DNA of 64,000 nucleotides from Paenibacillus pini JCM 16418 (GCF_000576305.1 NZ_BAVZ01000002.1:372001-436000), one strand, 5' to 3'. Shown: positions 35,222 to 44,603, counted from the stretch's first letter. The notes: generated by a model from the sequence alone, not told the origin. A program made the numbers and translations.

Positions 35222-36238
35222 TTGACGGTAACCATATACGATGTGGCACGTGAAGCAGGCGTATCGATGGCCACGGTGTCGCGGGTTGTTAACAATAACC
35301 CCAACGTGAAGCCTCAAACCCGTAAAAAAGTATACGAAGCAATTGAACGTTTGGGATACCGTCCGAATGCGGTAGCAAGGGGACTTGCTAGTAAGAAAAC
35401 AACGACTGTTGGTGTTGTGATTCCGGATATCTCAAATTCTATTTTTGCTGAAATTGCTCGGGGTATTGAAGATATAGCTAACATGTACCACTATAATATT
35501 ATTTTGTGTAATGCGGATAAGCGGAAAGAAAAAGAAATACGTGTCATCAACACCTTGCTTGAGAAGCAGGTGGACGGGCTACTCTTTATGGGTGGAACGG
35601 TGACAGAAGAACATATTCAAGCATTCCAGACATCGGCTGTGCCGATTGTTCTTTGTGCTACGCGTGATGAGAATGGTAACTATCCTTCAGTTGATATTGA
35701 CCATGAAGCTGCTGCATTTGACGCAGTTAACACACTCATTCGACACGGACATCGCGAAATTGCAATGATTAGCGGTACGCTTCAGGATCCTGCGAATGGA
35801 TATGCTCGTTTCCATGGATATAAGAAGGCACTAGAAGCCGCGAATATTCCTTATCAAGAAGATTTAGTTCGTATTGGCAACTATCGCTATGAATCTGGTG
35901 TGGAAGCTATGAAATATTTCCTTGGTTTGAAGAAGAAACCGACGGCGATTTTCGCAGCTACGGATGAAATGGCAATTGGTGCTATTCATAGTATTCAGGA
36001 TGAGGGGCTTAAAGTCCCAGATGACTTTTCTATTATTAGCGTTGATAATATTCGTATGGCTTCCATGGTACGTCCACTTCTGACTACAGTTGCTCAGCCA
36101 ATGTATGATTTGGGAGCCGTTGCCATGAGACTGCTGACTAAGCTTATGAAGAAAGAAAATGTGGACAATCCTCGTGTGATACTGCCACATGAAACGATTC
36201 TTCGCTTGTCGGTTAACCATGTGAATAACAAAGACTAA
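35222..36238 (+). CDS. ccpA: Catabolite control protein A
   Basis: CcpA is the LacI-family master regulator of carbon catabolite control; with HPr-Ser46-P it binds cre sites. The 338-residue protein has the N-terminal [24 protein letters not shown], the hinge helix [14 protein letters not shown], and the periplasmic-binding-like core ending in [19 protein letters not shown]. The identity as CcpA rather than another LacI protein rests on this sequence together with the ytxJ-ccpA-acuA/acsA context. GGAGAG lies 6 bases before the TTG start. A strong cre site lies 1.7 kb downstream in front of acsA. Confidence 0.9.
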   Translation: MTVTIYDVAREAGVSMATVSRVVNNNPNVKPQTRKKVYEAIERLGYRPNAVARGLASKKTTTVGVVIPDISNSIFAEIARGIEDIANMYHYNIILCNADKRKEKEIRVINTLLEKQVDGLLFMGGTVTEEHIQAFQTSAVPIVLCATRDENGNYPSVDIDHEAAAFDAVNTLIRHGHREIAMISGTLQDPANGYARFHGYKKALEAANIPYQEDLVRIGNYRYESGVEAMKYFLGLKKKPTAIFAATDEMAIGAIHSIQDEGLKVPDDFSIISVDNIRMASMVRPLLTTVAQPMYDLGAVAMRLLTKLMKKENVDNPRVILPHETILRLSVNHVNNKD

Positions 36239-36269
36239 TGTTTTAAATAAGTAAATACAGTGCTCTGAA

Positions 36270-36296
36270 CAAAGCTCCTTCATGGGGCTTTTTTTG
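36270..36296 (+). terminator. Terminator of ccpA
   Basis: AAAGCTCC and GGGGCTTT (one G-U) around TTCAT, followed by seven T. Confidence 0.72.
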
Positions 36297-36330
36297 GAAT
36301 GTGGAGTTACTTTTATAAGGGGAGAAAAAA

Positions 36331-37028
36331 ATGTCGGAAAAAATCGGTATTATCGGAGCTATGGATGAGGAAATCGAACTACTACTAGCGGGTATGAAGA
36401 ATGTTGATAAGGTCACAAAGGCAGGGATTCAGTACATTCAGGGGGAATATCAGGGGAAATCAGTCGTTCTTTGCAAGTCGGGAGTCGGCAAGGTGAACGC
36501 TGCGGTTACAACCCAAATTCTAATCGATTCGTTTGAAGTCGCGGTTGTACTCTTTACTGGAGTAGCGGGAGCCGTTCATCCTGATTTAAATATCGGTGAT
36601 ATTGTGATCTCTTCTGAATGCTTGCAACATGACATGGATGTATCTCCGCTCGGTTTTGCGCGTGGTGTCATTCCTTATCAAGAGACATCGGTCTTTAAGG
36701 CCGACAATCGTTTGATAGCTCTAGCAGAGCAAGCGTGCAACCATCTAGGTGAAGGCAGCTATAAAGTAGGGCGTGTTCTTTCTGGTGATCAATTTATTGC
36801 CAGCGTTGAGCAGGTGGATGGTTCTACGAGCATTTGAACGGAGCTTGTGTCGAAATGGAAGGAGCAGCAGTTGCCCAAGCCTGTTATATGAATGGCACTC
36901 CATTTGTTGTAATCCGTTCAATGTCTGATAAAGCGGATGGTTCTGCGCATGCTAATTTCGCTGATTTCACAGTGACATCTTCTAGACGCTCACATGCCAT
37001 ATTGGATTACATGCTTGAGAACTTCTAA
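36331..37028 (+). pseudogene. mtnN: 5'-methylthioadenosine/S-adenosylhomocysteine nucleosidase, frameshifted
   Basis: MtnN cleaves adenine from MTA and SAH in the methionine salvage cycle. The first frame has KIGIIGAMDEEIELLLAGM, LFTGVAGAVHPDLNIGDIV and GRVLSGDQFIASVEQV. It then runs into a stop at 36835-36837. The second frame from about 36818 continues WFYEHLNGACVEMEGAAVAQ with the catalytic Glu, then FVVIRSMSDKADGSAH and the C-terminus. One base is missing near 36816 (VEQV-R-WFYEH is restored with it). Both halves are otherwise perfect, so a sequencing error is likely. It is not obviously in an operon. Confidence 0.88.
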
Positions 37029-37048
37029 CACTAGTTAATCTATAAAAT

Positions 37049-37116
37049 AATAACCCCGAATCTTCTTCGATGATAAGAGATTTACTTATCTTCAGGGGAG
37101 GATCAACGGGGTTATT
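37049..37116. terminator. Terminator between mtnN and acuA
   Basis: AATAACCCCG (37049-37058) and CGGGGTTATT (37107-37116) close a stem that contains a second hairpin (GATAAG/CTTATC). It is bounded by the two convergent genes and should work in both directions. Confidence 0.7.
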
Positions 37117-37129
37117 TGGCTTGTACTAT

Positions 37130-37762
37130 TTAATACATAAAGCGCTGTTGAAACCGTATACGGTCAAACTGTTCTTTGGACGAAATAGGTACATCATGTC
37201 CAATTCGGACCATCAGACAGTTGGCAGGATGGGAGCAAATTTCAGGGTCATCTGTAGCATACCAGATCATATCTACGACCTGCATTAACTTTTCCATCAT
37301 TTTACGATAGTCCCACACGTTGAGTCCGCTATTATTCAGATCCCAGTGCCAATAATATTCCGTTGTAAATACAATATATTGTTCCATTTGACCGCCTTCA
37401 AATGCCGTTCGAATCATGCTCTGCCCTAATCCGAGAGCGCGGTAGCTGTTGGCTACCTCAATGGCCCCAAGCTCGACTAAATCGTCCATATGGGCCTGGT
37501 ACCAACGCTCCTGTTCGTCCGGATAATGAAAGGTTACGTAACCGACAATTGTATTTTCGTCACGGGTAATAATAATACGTCCTTCGTCTAGTCCTGCGAT
37601 CTCTATTAAAGCTTCTAGCTGCTCAGCGGGACGCCGGAAAGCATCCAGATCAGGATGCATCGTCATTTGAGAAAGTCTATCAGGCGGCACGGGTCCTTCA
37701 ACCACCAGACAGCGATCCTCATGAGTTATAGGGTGAACATGGTACAGTTTAAGGTGTTCCAT
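37130..37762 (-). CDS. acuA: Acetoin-utilisation protein AcuA, protein acetyltransferase
   Basis: AcuA acetylates and inactivates acetyl-CoA synthetase. The 210-residue protein matches the B. subtilis family member: LTEHLKLYHVHPITHE-like start, TMHPDLDAFRRPAEQLEAL, the GNAT motif LGAIEVANSYRALGLGQS, ITTEYYWHWDL-like FTTEYYWHWDL and the end CLMVRIGHDVPIS. AAAGGAG precedes the ATG. It is divergent from acsA, as in B. subtilis, but acuB and acuC are not adjacent. The whole of 37763-38045 between them is the promoter region. Confidence 0.9.
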   Translation of the reverse strand: MEHLKLYHVHPITHEDRCLVVEGPVPPDRLSQMTMHPDLDAFRRPAEQLEALIEIAGLDEGRIIITRDENTIVGYVTFHYPDEQERWYQAHMDDLVELGAIEVANSYRALGLGQSMIRTAFEGGQMEQYIVFTTEYYWHWDLNNSGLNVWDYRKMMEKLMQVVDMIWYATDDPEICSHPANCLMVRIGHDVPISSKEQFDRIRFQQRFMY

Positions 37763-38001
37763 CTGGGACGCTCCTTTCTGCTTCTAAACTACTTATAGCA
37801 AAAAAACAAAAAAATGAAAAGCGATGGCAGGGAGATACATCATGTGCTATAATGTTTCTGACATAAATTAGTCACATATTTAACTGCATCTAAGAGGTTT
37901 AATCACCTATGATTCAGCCTAACGGCAATCATCGACAAGCTCTCGTTATTTGTTAATTTACGTGTGTATGGTGTCATTTTGGCATTAAGTTCATACAAAA
38001 G

Positions 38002-38015
38002 TGTAAGCGCTAACC
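38002..38015. promoter_or_regulatory. cre site (CcpA operator) before acsA
   Basis: TGTAAGCGCTAACC matches the cre consensus TGWAANCGNTNWCA in 13 of the 14 positions. It lies 30 bases before the acsA start codon, so CcpA bound there would block transcription or its start. B. subtilis acsA is a known CcpA target. The opposite gene acuA lies beyond it. Confidence 0.75.
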
Positions 38016-38045
38016 TATCAATGGAGAACGAGGGAGGATGAAAGT

Positions 38046-39769
38046 ATGGATCAAATTCACAATGAGATATTGCCAAGCGTGGTTTCATCGTCCAATTTGG
38101 GCGACTATGAGCAAGCACGCTCGCAATTTCAATGGGAAGATGTAGAGAAGCATTTTACTTGGTATGAAACAGGCAAAGTAAATATGGCGTATGAGGCTAT
38201 TGACCGTCATGTTGCGGAAGGTCGCGGCGATAAGACTGCATTGCTTTACAGTGATGCTACGCGCGACGAAAGCTACACCTTTGCTGACATTAAAGAACAA
38301 TCCGATAAATTCGGAAATGTGCTTCGCAATCGTGGTATCGGAAAAGGCGATCGAGTATTTATATTTATGGCTCGTGGTCCTGAGCTCTACTTTGCATTGA
38401 TGGGTATTTTGAAAGTTGGAGCTATAGTAGGCCCACTCTTTGAAGCATTCATGGAAACGGCTGTAAAGGATCGTCTTGAAGATAGTGGTGCCGTTGCACT
38501 TGTAACGACCACACAGTTACTAGGACGTGTTAAGAAGGATGAACTACCTGATCTAAAACATATTTTTGTTATTGGTGACAGTGTGCAAGAGGATGAGCAA
38601 ATTATTGACTTTGCACGGGAAATGGATAGTGCCTCTACAGATTTAGAATTAGAATGGCTCGATCGTAGTGATGGTTTAATTATTCATTATACTTCCGGTT
38701 CTACAGGTAAGCCAAAAGGTGTTTATCATGTTCAAAATGCAATGTTACAACATTATTATACAGGTAAAATGGTTCTTGATTTACAAGAGGACGACGTCTA
38801 CTGGTGTACAGCAGATCCGGGTTGGGTCACAGGTACCTCTTATGGCATTTTCGCACCATGGCTTAATGGGGTAACGAATGTCATTCGCGGTGGCCGTTTC
38901 AGCCCGCAGGATTGGTACGGTACAATTGATAAGTATAAAGTTACCGTATGGTATAGTGCTCCAACAGCATTCCGCATGTTGATGGGTGCCAGTACTGAGG
39001 TGATTTCTAAATTTAATCTGAGCAGCTACGTCATGTATTATCTGTAGGTGAACCGCTTAACCCTGAAGTTGTTCGTTGGGGAGAAAAGGTTTATGGGCAG
39101 CGTATCCATGATACTTGGTGGATGACTGAAACGGGTGGCCAGTTGATCTGTAACTATCCAAGTATGGGAATTAAACCAGGTTCAATGGGTCGCCCAATTC
39201 CGGGCGTAGATGCTACAATTCTAGATGATAAGGGGAATGAAGTACCTCCTTACACGATGGGGAATCTAGCAATTAAAGCACCTTGGCCTTCGATGATGAA
39301 TCGAATTTGGAATAATCCATCTAAGTACCAAGAGTACTTCCAAATTCCTGGATGGTATATCTCGGGTGATTCAGCTTATATGGATGAGGAAGGCTACTTC
39401 TGGTTCCAAGGACGTGTGGACGATGTTATCAATTCTTCTGGGGAGCGCGTTGGTCCATTTGAAGTTGAGAGCAAGCTAGTAGAGCATCCTGCTGTTGCAG
39501 AAGCAGGTGTTATTGGCAAGCCAGACGTCACAAGAGGTGAAATCATTAAAGCCTTTATCTCGCTTCGTGAAGGATATGTAGCATCGGATGAGCTGAAGGA
39601 TGAGATTTATCGTTTTGTCAAAGAAGGATTATCTGCCCACGCAGCACCTCGCGAAATTGAGTTCAAAGATAAGCTTCCAAAGACCCGGTCAGGTAAAATT
39701 ATGAGACGGGTATTGAAAGCTTGGGAGCTTGATCTTCCAACAGGTGATCTATCTACTATTGAAGATTAA
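38046..39769 (+). pseudogene. acsA: Acetyl-CoA synthetase (AMP-forming), frameshifted in the middle
   Basis: AcsA makes acetyl-CoA from acetate and ATP. The first frame contains the AMP-binding P-loop IHYTSGSTGKPKGV, the acetate-pocket region WCTADPGWVTGTSYG, and ends at LSSYVMYYL-stop near 39048. The continuation resumes as VGEPLNPEVVRWGEK and then TWWMTETGG, SGDSAYMDEEGYFWFQGR, with PKTRSGKIMRR containing the lysine that AcuA acetylates. Restoring one T next to 39027 (agc-agc-tta-cgt) reads SSLRHVLSVGEPLNPE without a gap. The remaining 574 codons are intact. GAGGGAGG precedes the ATG. A cre site lies upstream. Confidence 0.9.
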
Positions 39770-39812
39770 GAGAATTTAAAAATACATGGTCGCGCTGTAT
39801 GATGCGAAACCT

Positions 39813-39856
39813 ATCAAAAAGAGCAGGATGTCCATTGGACATCCTGCTCTTTTTGA
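39813..39856. terminator. Terminator between acsA and the PBP gene
   Basis: CAAAAAGAGCAGGATGTCC and GGACATCCTGCTCTTTTTG are exact complements around a four-base loop ATTG; suits both directions. Confidence 0.9.
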
Positions 39857-39889
39857 TATTACTTCGTAGGCTTGACTTGATAAAGGTAG

Positions 39890-42800
39890 TTACTTTTTCT
39901 CGAAAAATACGGGTGCTGAAGGCGCAGACTCTCCAGCACTGTTTATAGCGATTACTTCAAACCAGCCCTTCATTGGGCTTGAAGTCACATACAAGAAAGA
40001 AGAGTCTTTACTTGATCCGAGGCTCGTAAATGAGCCATTCTGGGCATCGCTATAGTAGATATTATATCCAGTTACCATGTCAGAATTGCTAGCTGAAGCC
40101 CACTTAAACTGGATCCCATGCTCTACTGTTGATGAACGGAGCTGTGTGGGCGCTGTAGGGACGTTAACAACTCCTTGCTCTGGAATATCTGTTTCCGTTT
40201 CTGAACCGGTACCAGGCTGGACTGGAGTCTCTCCAGGCATAGTGGGATCGGTACCAGGCGTCATAGGAATACCAGGATCTTCAGGAATTACGATGCTACC
40301 GCTATTTTGACCTCCTACAGAAGCACTTGGTACAGATTCCTTGCCGACAACATCTACAGCTGTAACGTAGAACATTGTCTCTGCATCTCCAGTGCTGGTA
40401 AATCTCGTGGATTCTCCAGCACGCACAACCACGCCTTGATTCTGAAACGAATTTCCATTACGTGCGCGGTAAAGACGATAACCTACGACATCAGATTGCC
40501 CTGATGGGTTGAAGGTGATAATGGCTCTACCGTTGACAAGGGAATATCTCACATTGCTAGGAGCAGATGGAGTACTACCATCGTCATGACGAGGATCAAT
40601 CTCTGTAGGCATATCTCCCGTTGCATCCCGAGGAAGATAGGAAGCTAGTGACTCATGACCGCCCTTCATTTTTGTAAACGCGGCTTGTAGCTCCTTAATT
40701 AGATCTGATATCGGTTTCTCACGTTTAATAACAACTTTTTCTTTAAGCATATCATCCGGGGTTTCATCTCTTGGGATGTAATTGGCCCCATTATACGTAA
40801 TATACTTAGCTTTAGCTATGCCGTCATCACTCTCACGAGGTACAAATTTACTATTAAACAGATCGGTTACAAATTTGTCGGTGAGAGCGGTAGGAAGCTT
40901 ACCACTGTAAGCAGATACTGTCTTCGTCACAAGTCCATCAGGTCTATCAAACTTTGGTGTTGTAAAAAGTTCCGGAGCATTTGTTGTTGCTTCGTTCATG
41001 ACTAAGGTCCAAATGGATTGTGCACGCTTTTTGGCAACTTTGGTGGTTAAGGTATTCTCAGACAGTTTATAACCCACCCAGACTCCCAGAGTCACGTCAG
41101 GAGAATATCCTTCAAACCATACATCCCCATAGTTCTGGGTCGTCCCCGTTTTACCGACGATTGGGACTTTGCTGAAGCTTTTATAATTTTTACGTACAAT
41201 GTCACCCGTGCCTTCAGTAATGACGGTGCGCAGCATATCTGTCATCAGGTAAGCAGTCTGTTTAGAAAATGCCTGCACAGGCTTCATTTCATGTTGGTAC
41301 ACAATATTACCTTTGGAATCCACAATTTTCTCAATCATATAAGAGTCATTAAATGTACCTTGATTAGCTATAGCGCTATATGCATTAGTTAGCTCTTCAA
41401 CCGTTACTCCAATAGTTAGTCCACCCAACACCCCAGTGGTGGCTGAGTAATCATCCTTCTGAATAGTGGTGATTCCTAGCTTCTTAGCAAATGCCCATGC
41501 ATTATCAATCCCAATTGTATTGTTAAATATTTTTAATGCTACAGTGTTAATTGACTTGTTGAGAGCGGTACGCGCAGTTACAAGTCCACTGTATCCGGAA
41601 GTAGAGTTCTTAGGAATGTGGTAACCTTTTTGTCCATCTTTCAGAATAATAGGTGCATCATCCAGAACACTAGCGGGTTGAACTGCTCCTGATTCGATAG
41701 CAGGCAGATAGGCGGCAATGGGTTTCATGGTCGAACCCGGTTGACGTTTCATTTGTGTAGCGTAATTCATTTGTTCCTTGTAAAAGTCACGGCCTTCAAT
41801 CATACCTAGAATAGCGCCATTCTTATTATCCAGCATAATTGCGGCTGTTTGTTCCATACCCTTTGTCTTACTATCTGGTGAAAAATTCTCTTTGTTCTCA
41901 GATATTTTGTGCATTAGGCTGTATACTTTTCTGTCAATGGTGGTGTAAACACGATATCCACCAGTGGTTAGCTGCTGTTGAGCGGCTTCATATAATTCGT
42001 TATCATCTTTACTTGATTTGGGTTTGCTCGTTCCAGCGGCTTTTTCATTAAGACTCATGATGACTTCGGTAGCCTGACGCTCGGTTTCCATCATTAAATA
42101 AGGGAAGGTAGCGTAAGCTTTATCCATGTGAGGAGCCAGATTCTTTCGAATATCAAAAGCAAGGGCTTCTTTATATTGCGCCTGTGTAATTTTATTCTCC
42201 TCAAGCATACGCCGGAGCACCAAATGTTGTCGGTCTATCGCACGTTTGAAGGCAACGCTGTTAAATTGACCTTTACCGTTATATGCCGAGTATTTGGATG
42301 GGAGCTGAGGGAGGCCGGCTAGGTAAGCGGCTTCTGCGATGTTAATTGTATTAAGATCATTAATGTTGAAAATACCTTTTGCAGCTGCTTTAATTCCGTA
42401 CAAGTTATAACCGCTCGATCCGTTACCGAAGGGAACTTTATTAAGATATGCTGTGAGAATTTCTTCTTTGGTTAAAAAGCGTTCCAGTCTCATAGATAGC
42501 AAGATCTCTTTGATTTTACGATCTTCAGTACGGTCTAAATTTAGAAATACGCGTCTAGCCAACTGTTGGGTGAGCGTACTTCCTCCTGTTTGTATTGATT
42601 CTTTGAGGAACCTTTGCTTAACAGCACGAAGTGTACCATTCATATCCACACCGTTATGATTGAAAAAATTGTTATCTTCTATGGAAACAATCGCATCGAT
42701 GACAATGGGCGGAATTTGTTTGTATTCCACAGGACGTCTGTCTTCCTCGGTGCGGAGTTGCCCGATGGGCGAATTATCGCGAAAATATGCAAAACTTGTG

Positions 42801-43018
42801 ATGAGATTTTCACTCATTTTTTGATCGATGAGAGATCTAGAGCGTACCGGTTCATCCTTTACGATCGAGGATACATAACCGAAAGCGGCGCCCCCTGCAA
42901 AGAGGCCTCCCATCATAATGACGGCAAATAGCCACAGTACTATGATCCCAGCCAAGCGTCCATAGGATCTTTTGGGCTTCATTTGCTTATCAGATATTTT
43001 TTTGTTTTCATCAGCCAT
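39890..43018 (-). CDS. Bifunctional penicillin-binding protein, class A (PBP1A type) with C-terminal fibronectin-III repeats
   Basis: The enzyme polymerises (transglycosylase) and cross-links (transpeptidase) peptidoglycan outside the membrane. The 1042 residues read: N-terminal membrane helix (24-50); GT51 domain with catalytic SIEDNNFF (Glu114) and GGSTLTQQLARR (146-155); transpeptidase with Ser429 in GSTMK, SIN at 489-491 and KTGT at 623-626. Two fibronectin type III domains (about 820-910 and 960-1042) follow, joined by a Pro/Gly linker (PGTDPTMPGETPVQPGTG). Class A PBPs of this length with tandem FN3 tails are typical of Paenibacillus rather than Bacillus. AAAGGAGG precedes the ATG. The T-box leader starts on the other strand just upstream. 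Confidence 0.93.
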   Translation of the reverse strand: MADENKKISDKQMKPKRSYGRLAGIIVLWLFAVIMMGGLFAGGAAFGYVSSIVKDEPVRSRSLIDQKMSENLITSFAYFRDNSPIGQLRTEEDRRPVEYKQIPPIVIDAIVSIEDNNFFNHNGVDMNGTLRAVKQRFLKESIQTGGSTLTQQLARRVFLNLDRTEDRKIKEILLSMRLERFLTKEEILTAYLNKVPFGNGSSGYNLYGIKAAAKGIFNINDLNTINIAEAAYLAGLPQLPSKYSAYNGKGQFNSVAFKRAIDRQHLVLRRMLEENKITQAQYKEALAFDIRKNLAPHMDKAYATFPYLMMETERQATEVIMSLNEKAAGTSKPKSSKDDNELYEAAQQQLTTGGYRVYTTIDRKVYSLMHKISENKENFSPDSKTKGMEQTAAIMLDNKNGAILGMIEGRDFYKEQMNYATQMKRQPGSTMKPIAAYLPAIESGAVQPASVLDDAPIILKDGQKGYHIPKNSTSGYSGLVTARTALNKSINTVALKIFNNTIGIDNAWAFAKKLGITTIQKDDYSATTGVLGGLTIGVTVEELTNAYSAIANQGTFNDSYMIEKIVDSKGNIVYQHEMKPVQAFSKQTAYLMTDMLRTVITEGTGDIVRKNYKSFSKVPIVGKTGTTQNYGDVWFEGYSPDVTLGVWVGYKLSENTLTTKVAKKRAQSIWTLVMNEATTNAPELFTTPKFDRPDGLVTKTVSAYSGKLPTALTDKFVTDLFNSKFVPRESDDGIAKAKYITYNGANYIPRDETPDDMLKEKVVIKREKPISDLIKELQAAFTKMKGGHESLASYLPRDATGDMPTEIDPRHDDGSTPSAPSNVRYSLVNGRAIITFNPSGQSDVVGYRLYRARNGNSFQNQGVVVRAGESTRFTSTGDAETMFYVTAVDVVGKESVPSASVGGQNSGSIVIPEDPGIPMTPGTDPTMPGETPVQPGTGSETETDIPEQGVVNVPTAPTQLRSSTVEHGIQFKWASASNSDMVTGYNIYYSDAQNGSFTSLGSSKDSSFLYVTSSPMKGWFEVIAINSAGESAPSAPVFFEKK

Positions 43019-43111
43019 GCCTGTGCGATCCTCCTTTTAACGGAACTATTATAGCATAAAAAGTGGATTTTGAATGCTTTATGCTGGGGGCGCCGATAAT
43101 TCCATCGAATA

Positions 43112-43141
43112 TTGACTTTTTAAAATGAATTATGGTATTAA
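43112..43141 (+). promoter_or_regulatory. Promoter of the T-box leader
   Basis: TTGACT (43112-43117) with TATTAA at 43136-43141 (18-base spacer). It starts the leader at about 43148 and reads away from the PBP gene. Confidence 0.55.
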
Positions 43142-43154
43142 AATGCAAAAGTAC

Positions 43155-43433
43155 ATAACTTTAAAGGCTTAGATAGACTTCAGTAGAACAGGTGAAGATT
43201 GTTTTTTTAGAGAATCGGTGGGTGGTGTGAACCGGTAAACAACCCTATTCGAATACCATTCGAGCCCTTCTAGAGGAAAATGGTGAGTTGTAGTGCCGCA
43301 ATTAGTCTGGTACCGGATGTAAAGCCCGTTATAGGAATGAATGGAAAGTTGGCTATGGGATTGTACCTAGCCACTTTAATTAGGGTGGTAACAGGAGTCT
43401 CCTTCTCGTCCCTTGGGATGAGGAGTTTTTTTT
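43155..43433 (+). promoter_or_regulatory. T-box riboswitch leader, tyrosine-specific, without a downstream gene
   Basis: All key elements of a T-box leader are visible: AGAGAATCGG and GGTGTGAACCGG of Stem I, a specifier loop GAATACCATTCGAGC with codon TAC at 43254-43256 (Tyr), the T-box AGGGTGGTAACAGG at 43382-43395, and a terminator stem with a T run at 43396-43433. The bulge TGGT would pair with the tRNA end ACCA, fitting the A discriminator of tRNA-Tyr. An antiterminator is possible: TTGT/ACAG (43361-43364 with 43391-43394) and CCTA/TAGG (43366-43369 with 43381-43384). The gene it should control, tyrS, is absent from the following bases. Confidence 0.88.
43396..43433 (+). terminator. Terminator of the T-box leader
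   Basis: CTCGTCCC pairs with GGGATGAG (one G-U) and the run of eight T follows at 43426-43433. Charged/uncharged tRNA-Tyr should decide between it and the antiterminator. Confidence 0.75.
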
Positions 43434-43521
43434 GCATTCGAAAATAGCAAGAATATGGGAGGGATATAAAAAAACGTTCCATCCATAAAAGGATGAAACG
43501 TTCTTTAATTGAGAGCTAATC
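43434..43521. other. 88-base remnant between T-box and rpsD: ribosome site, no coding frame
   Basis: Behind the T-box terminator there is GGGAGGGATAT (43458-43468), a good ribosome site with no start codon behind it, and then the rpsD terminator. No tyrS or other coding frame of any length is present. Confidence 0.7.
43467..43503 (-). terminator. Terminator of rpsD
   Basis: ACGTTCCATCC and GGATGAAACGT form a stem around ATAAAA; on the minus strand it runs into seven T. Confidence 0.75.
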
Positions 43522-44124
43522 TTAACGGTTGTAGAATTCGACGATTTGCTTCTCATCGATATCTTGGGACAATTCAGCGCGTTCAGGAAGACGAATGAAC
43601 TTACCTTCCAATGCAGCTTCGTTGTATTCCAAGTATCCAACAAGATGCGTACGGTTTTCCAAAGCTTCCTTGATGGAAGAAAGACCGCGGCTTCTTTCAC
43701 GAAGACTGATAACGTCACCAATGCTTACCATGTAGGAAGCAATGTTTACTTTTTTACCGTTAACAGTAATGTGTCCGTGGGATACCAATTGACGTGCTCC
43801 AGCGCGGGAATTCGAGAATCCCAGACGGTACACAAGGTTGTCCAAACGGCACTCTAGCAGGAACATGAAGTTCTCACCAGCAATACCTTGCATTTTTTGA
43901 GCTCTGTTGAAGAGGGTGCGGAATTGTTTCTCACCCATACCATACATATGACGCAGTTTTTGTTTCTCTTGAAGTTGCATACCGTAGTTACTCATTTTTC
44001 TGCGTTGGTTAGCGCCATGTTGTCCCGGTGGGAAAGGGCGTTTTTTCAATTCTTTACCAGTACCGCTAAGGGAAATACCCAGACGGCGGCTTAATTTAAA
44101 TTTCGGACCTGTGTAACGTGCCAT
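43522..44124 (-). CDS. rpsD: 30S ribosomal protein S4
   Basis: S4 starts 30S assembly by binding 16S rRNA and represses its own synthesis in Bacillus. The 200-residue protein begins [19 protein letters not shown] and includes the [17 protein letters not shown] stretch, then [30 protein letters not shown], the S4 RNA-binding domain (about residues 95-155). AAAGGAG lies 11 bases before the ATG at 44124; the upstream in-frame codons (from 44151) are not needed. It is convergent with the orphan T-box and has a long leader of about 200 bases. Confidence 0.97.
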   Translation of the reverse strand: MARYTGPKFKLSRRLGISLSGTGKELKKRPFPPGQHGANQRRKMSNYGMQLQEKQKLRHMYGMGEKQFRTLFNRAQKMQGIAGENFMFLLECRLDNLVYRLGFSNSRAGARQLVSHGHITVNGKKVNIASYMVSIGDVISLRERSRGLSSIKEALENRTHLVGYLEYNEAALEGKFIRLPERAELSQDIDEKQIVEFYNR

Positions 44125-44330
44125 GTTATAGTAGACTCCTTTAATTTTCATATCATATTTCGGCAGGGCTATTTGCGCCGTATTTTGTTTACTGTGCGGG
44201 CCGTTTCGAAGGGCTCAGCGCACAACTGACAGAAAAGTTCAGCCGCTGTCCAGTCAGCAACAAAGTACGTGAGGGTGACACAACAGTTACGCCCTAATTT
44301 AAGACTGAAGTTACAGTCTTGTTCAACAAT
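44125..44330 (-). promoter_or_regulatory. Long rpsD leader, possible S4 autoregulatory RNA
   Basis: About 200 bases of untranslated leader lie between the rpsD promoter and start codon. It contains several paired segments by eye, such as GGGCCGTTTCGAAGGGCTC on the plus strand, and no ORF. S4 of Bacillus represses its own mRNA by binding such a leader; the role here is inferred from family knowledge, and I have not modelled the fold. Confidence 0.5.
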
Positions 44331-44332
44331 AA

Positions 44333-44362
44333 ATTTTAAATGAAAACCTATGCTCAAGTCAA
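44333..44362 (-). promoter_or_regulatory. Sigma-A promoter of rpsD
   Basis: On the minus strand TTGACT (44362-44357) and TAAAAT (44338-44333) stand 18 bases apart, about 200 bases before the ATG. Confidence 0.7.
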
Positions 44363-44603
44363 GTCCTTATATTTAACGAGAAAAGTCTAATTTTGTCGCT
44401 AGGGCTTTGGACCCAAAAAAATAGGACAATAAACTGAAATTTTGATGCAAAATTGGTAAGAAGAGAGTAGAATAAGATTAATGTACTATATATGAATATA
44501 GCTGATGGGAATCGGACTGCTTTACTTTGCTAGTTTTATCATCTTCCGGATTATATGGTGCCGTGAAAGACACCTTTAAAACGGTGTAAAGGAGCGCCTG
44601 TTT

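Noticed and set aside
36834-37028. Independent short ORF in front of acuA
   Set aside because: It continues the mtnN protein exactly (GACVEMEGAAVAQ); it is the second half of the frameshifted gene, not a new gene.
37816-37829. cre-like GAAAAGCGATGGCA upstream of acuA
   Set aside because: Poor match at both ends; a far better site is at 38002.
39122-39769. Independent 215-aa AMP-binding ORF
   Set aside because: It is the C-terminal part of acsA after the missing T.
43546-43857. 103-aa ORF on the plus strand, antisense to rpsD
   Set aside because: It lies fully inside rpsD, has no ribosome site, and is a shadow of the conserved S4 frame. It is not the missing tyrS.
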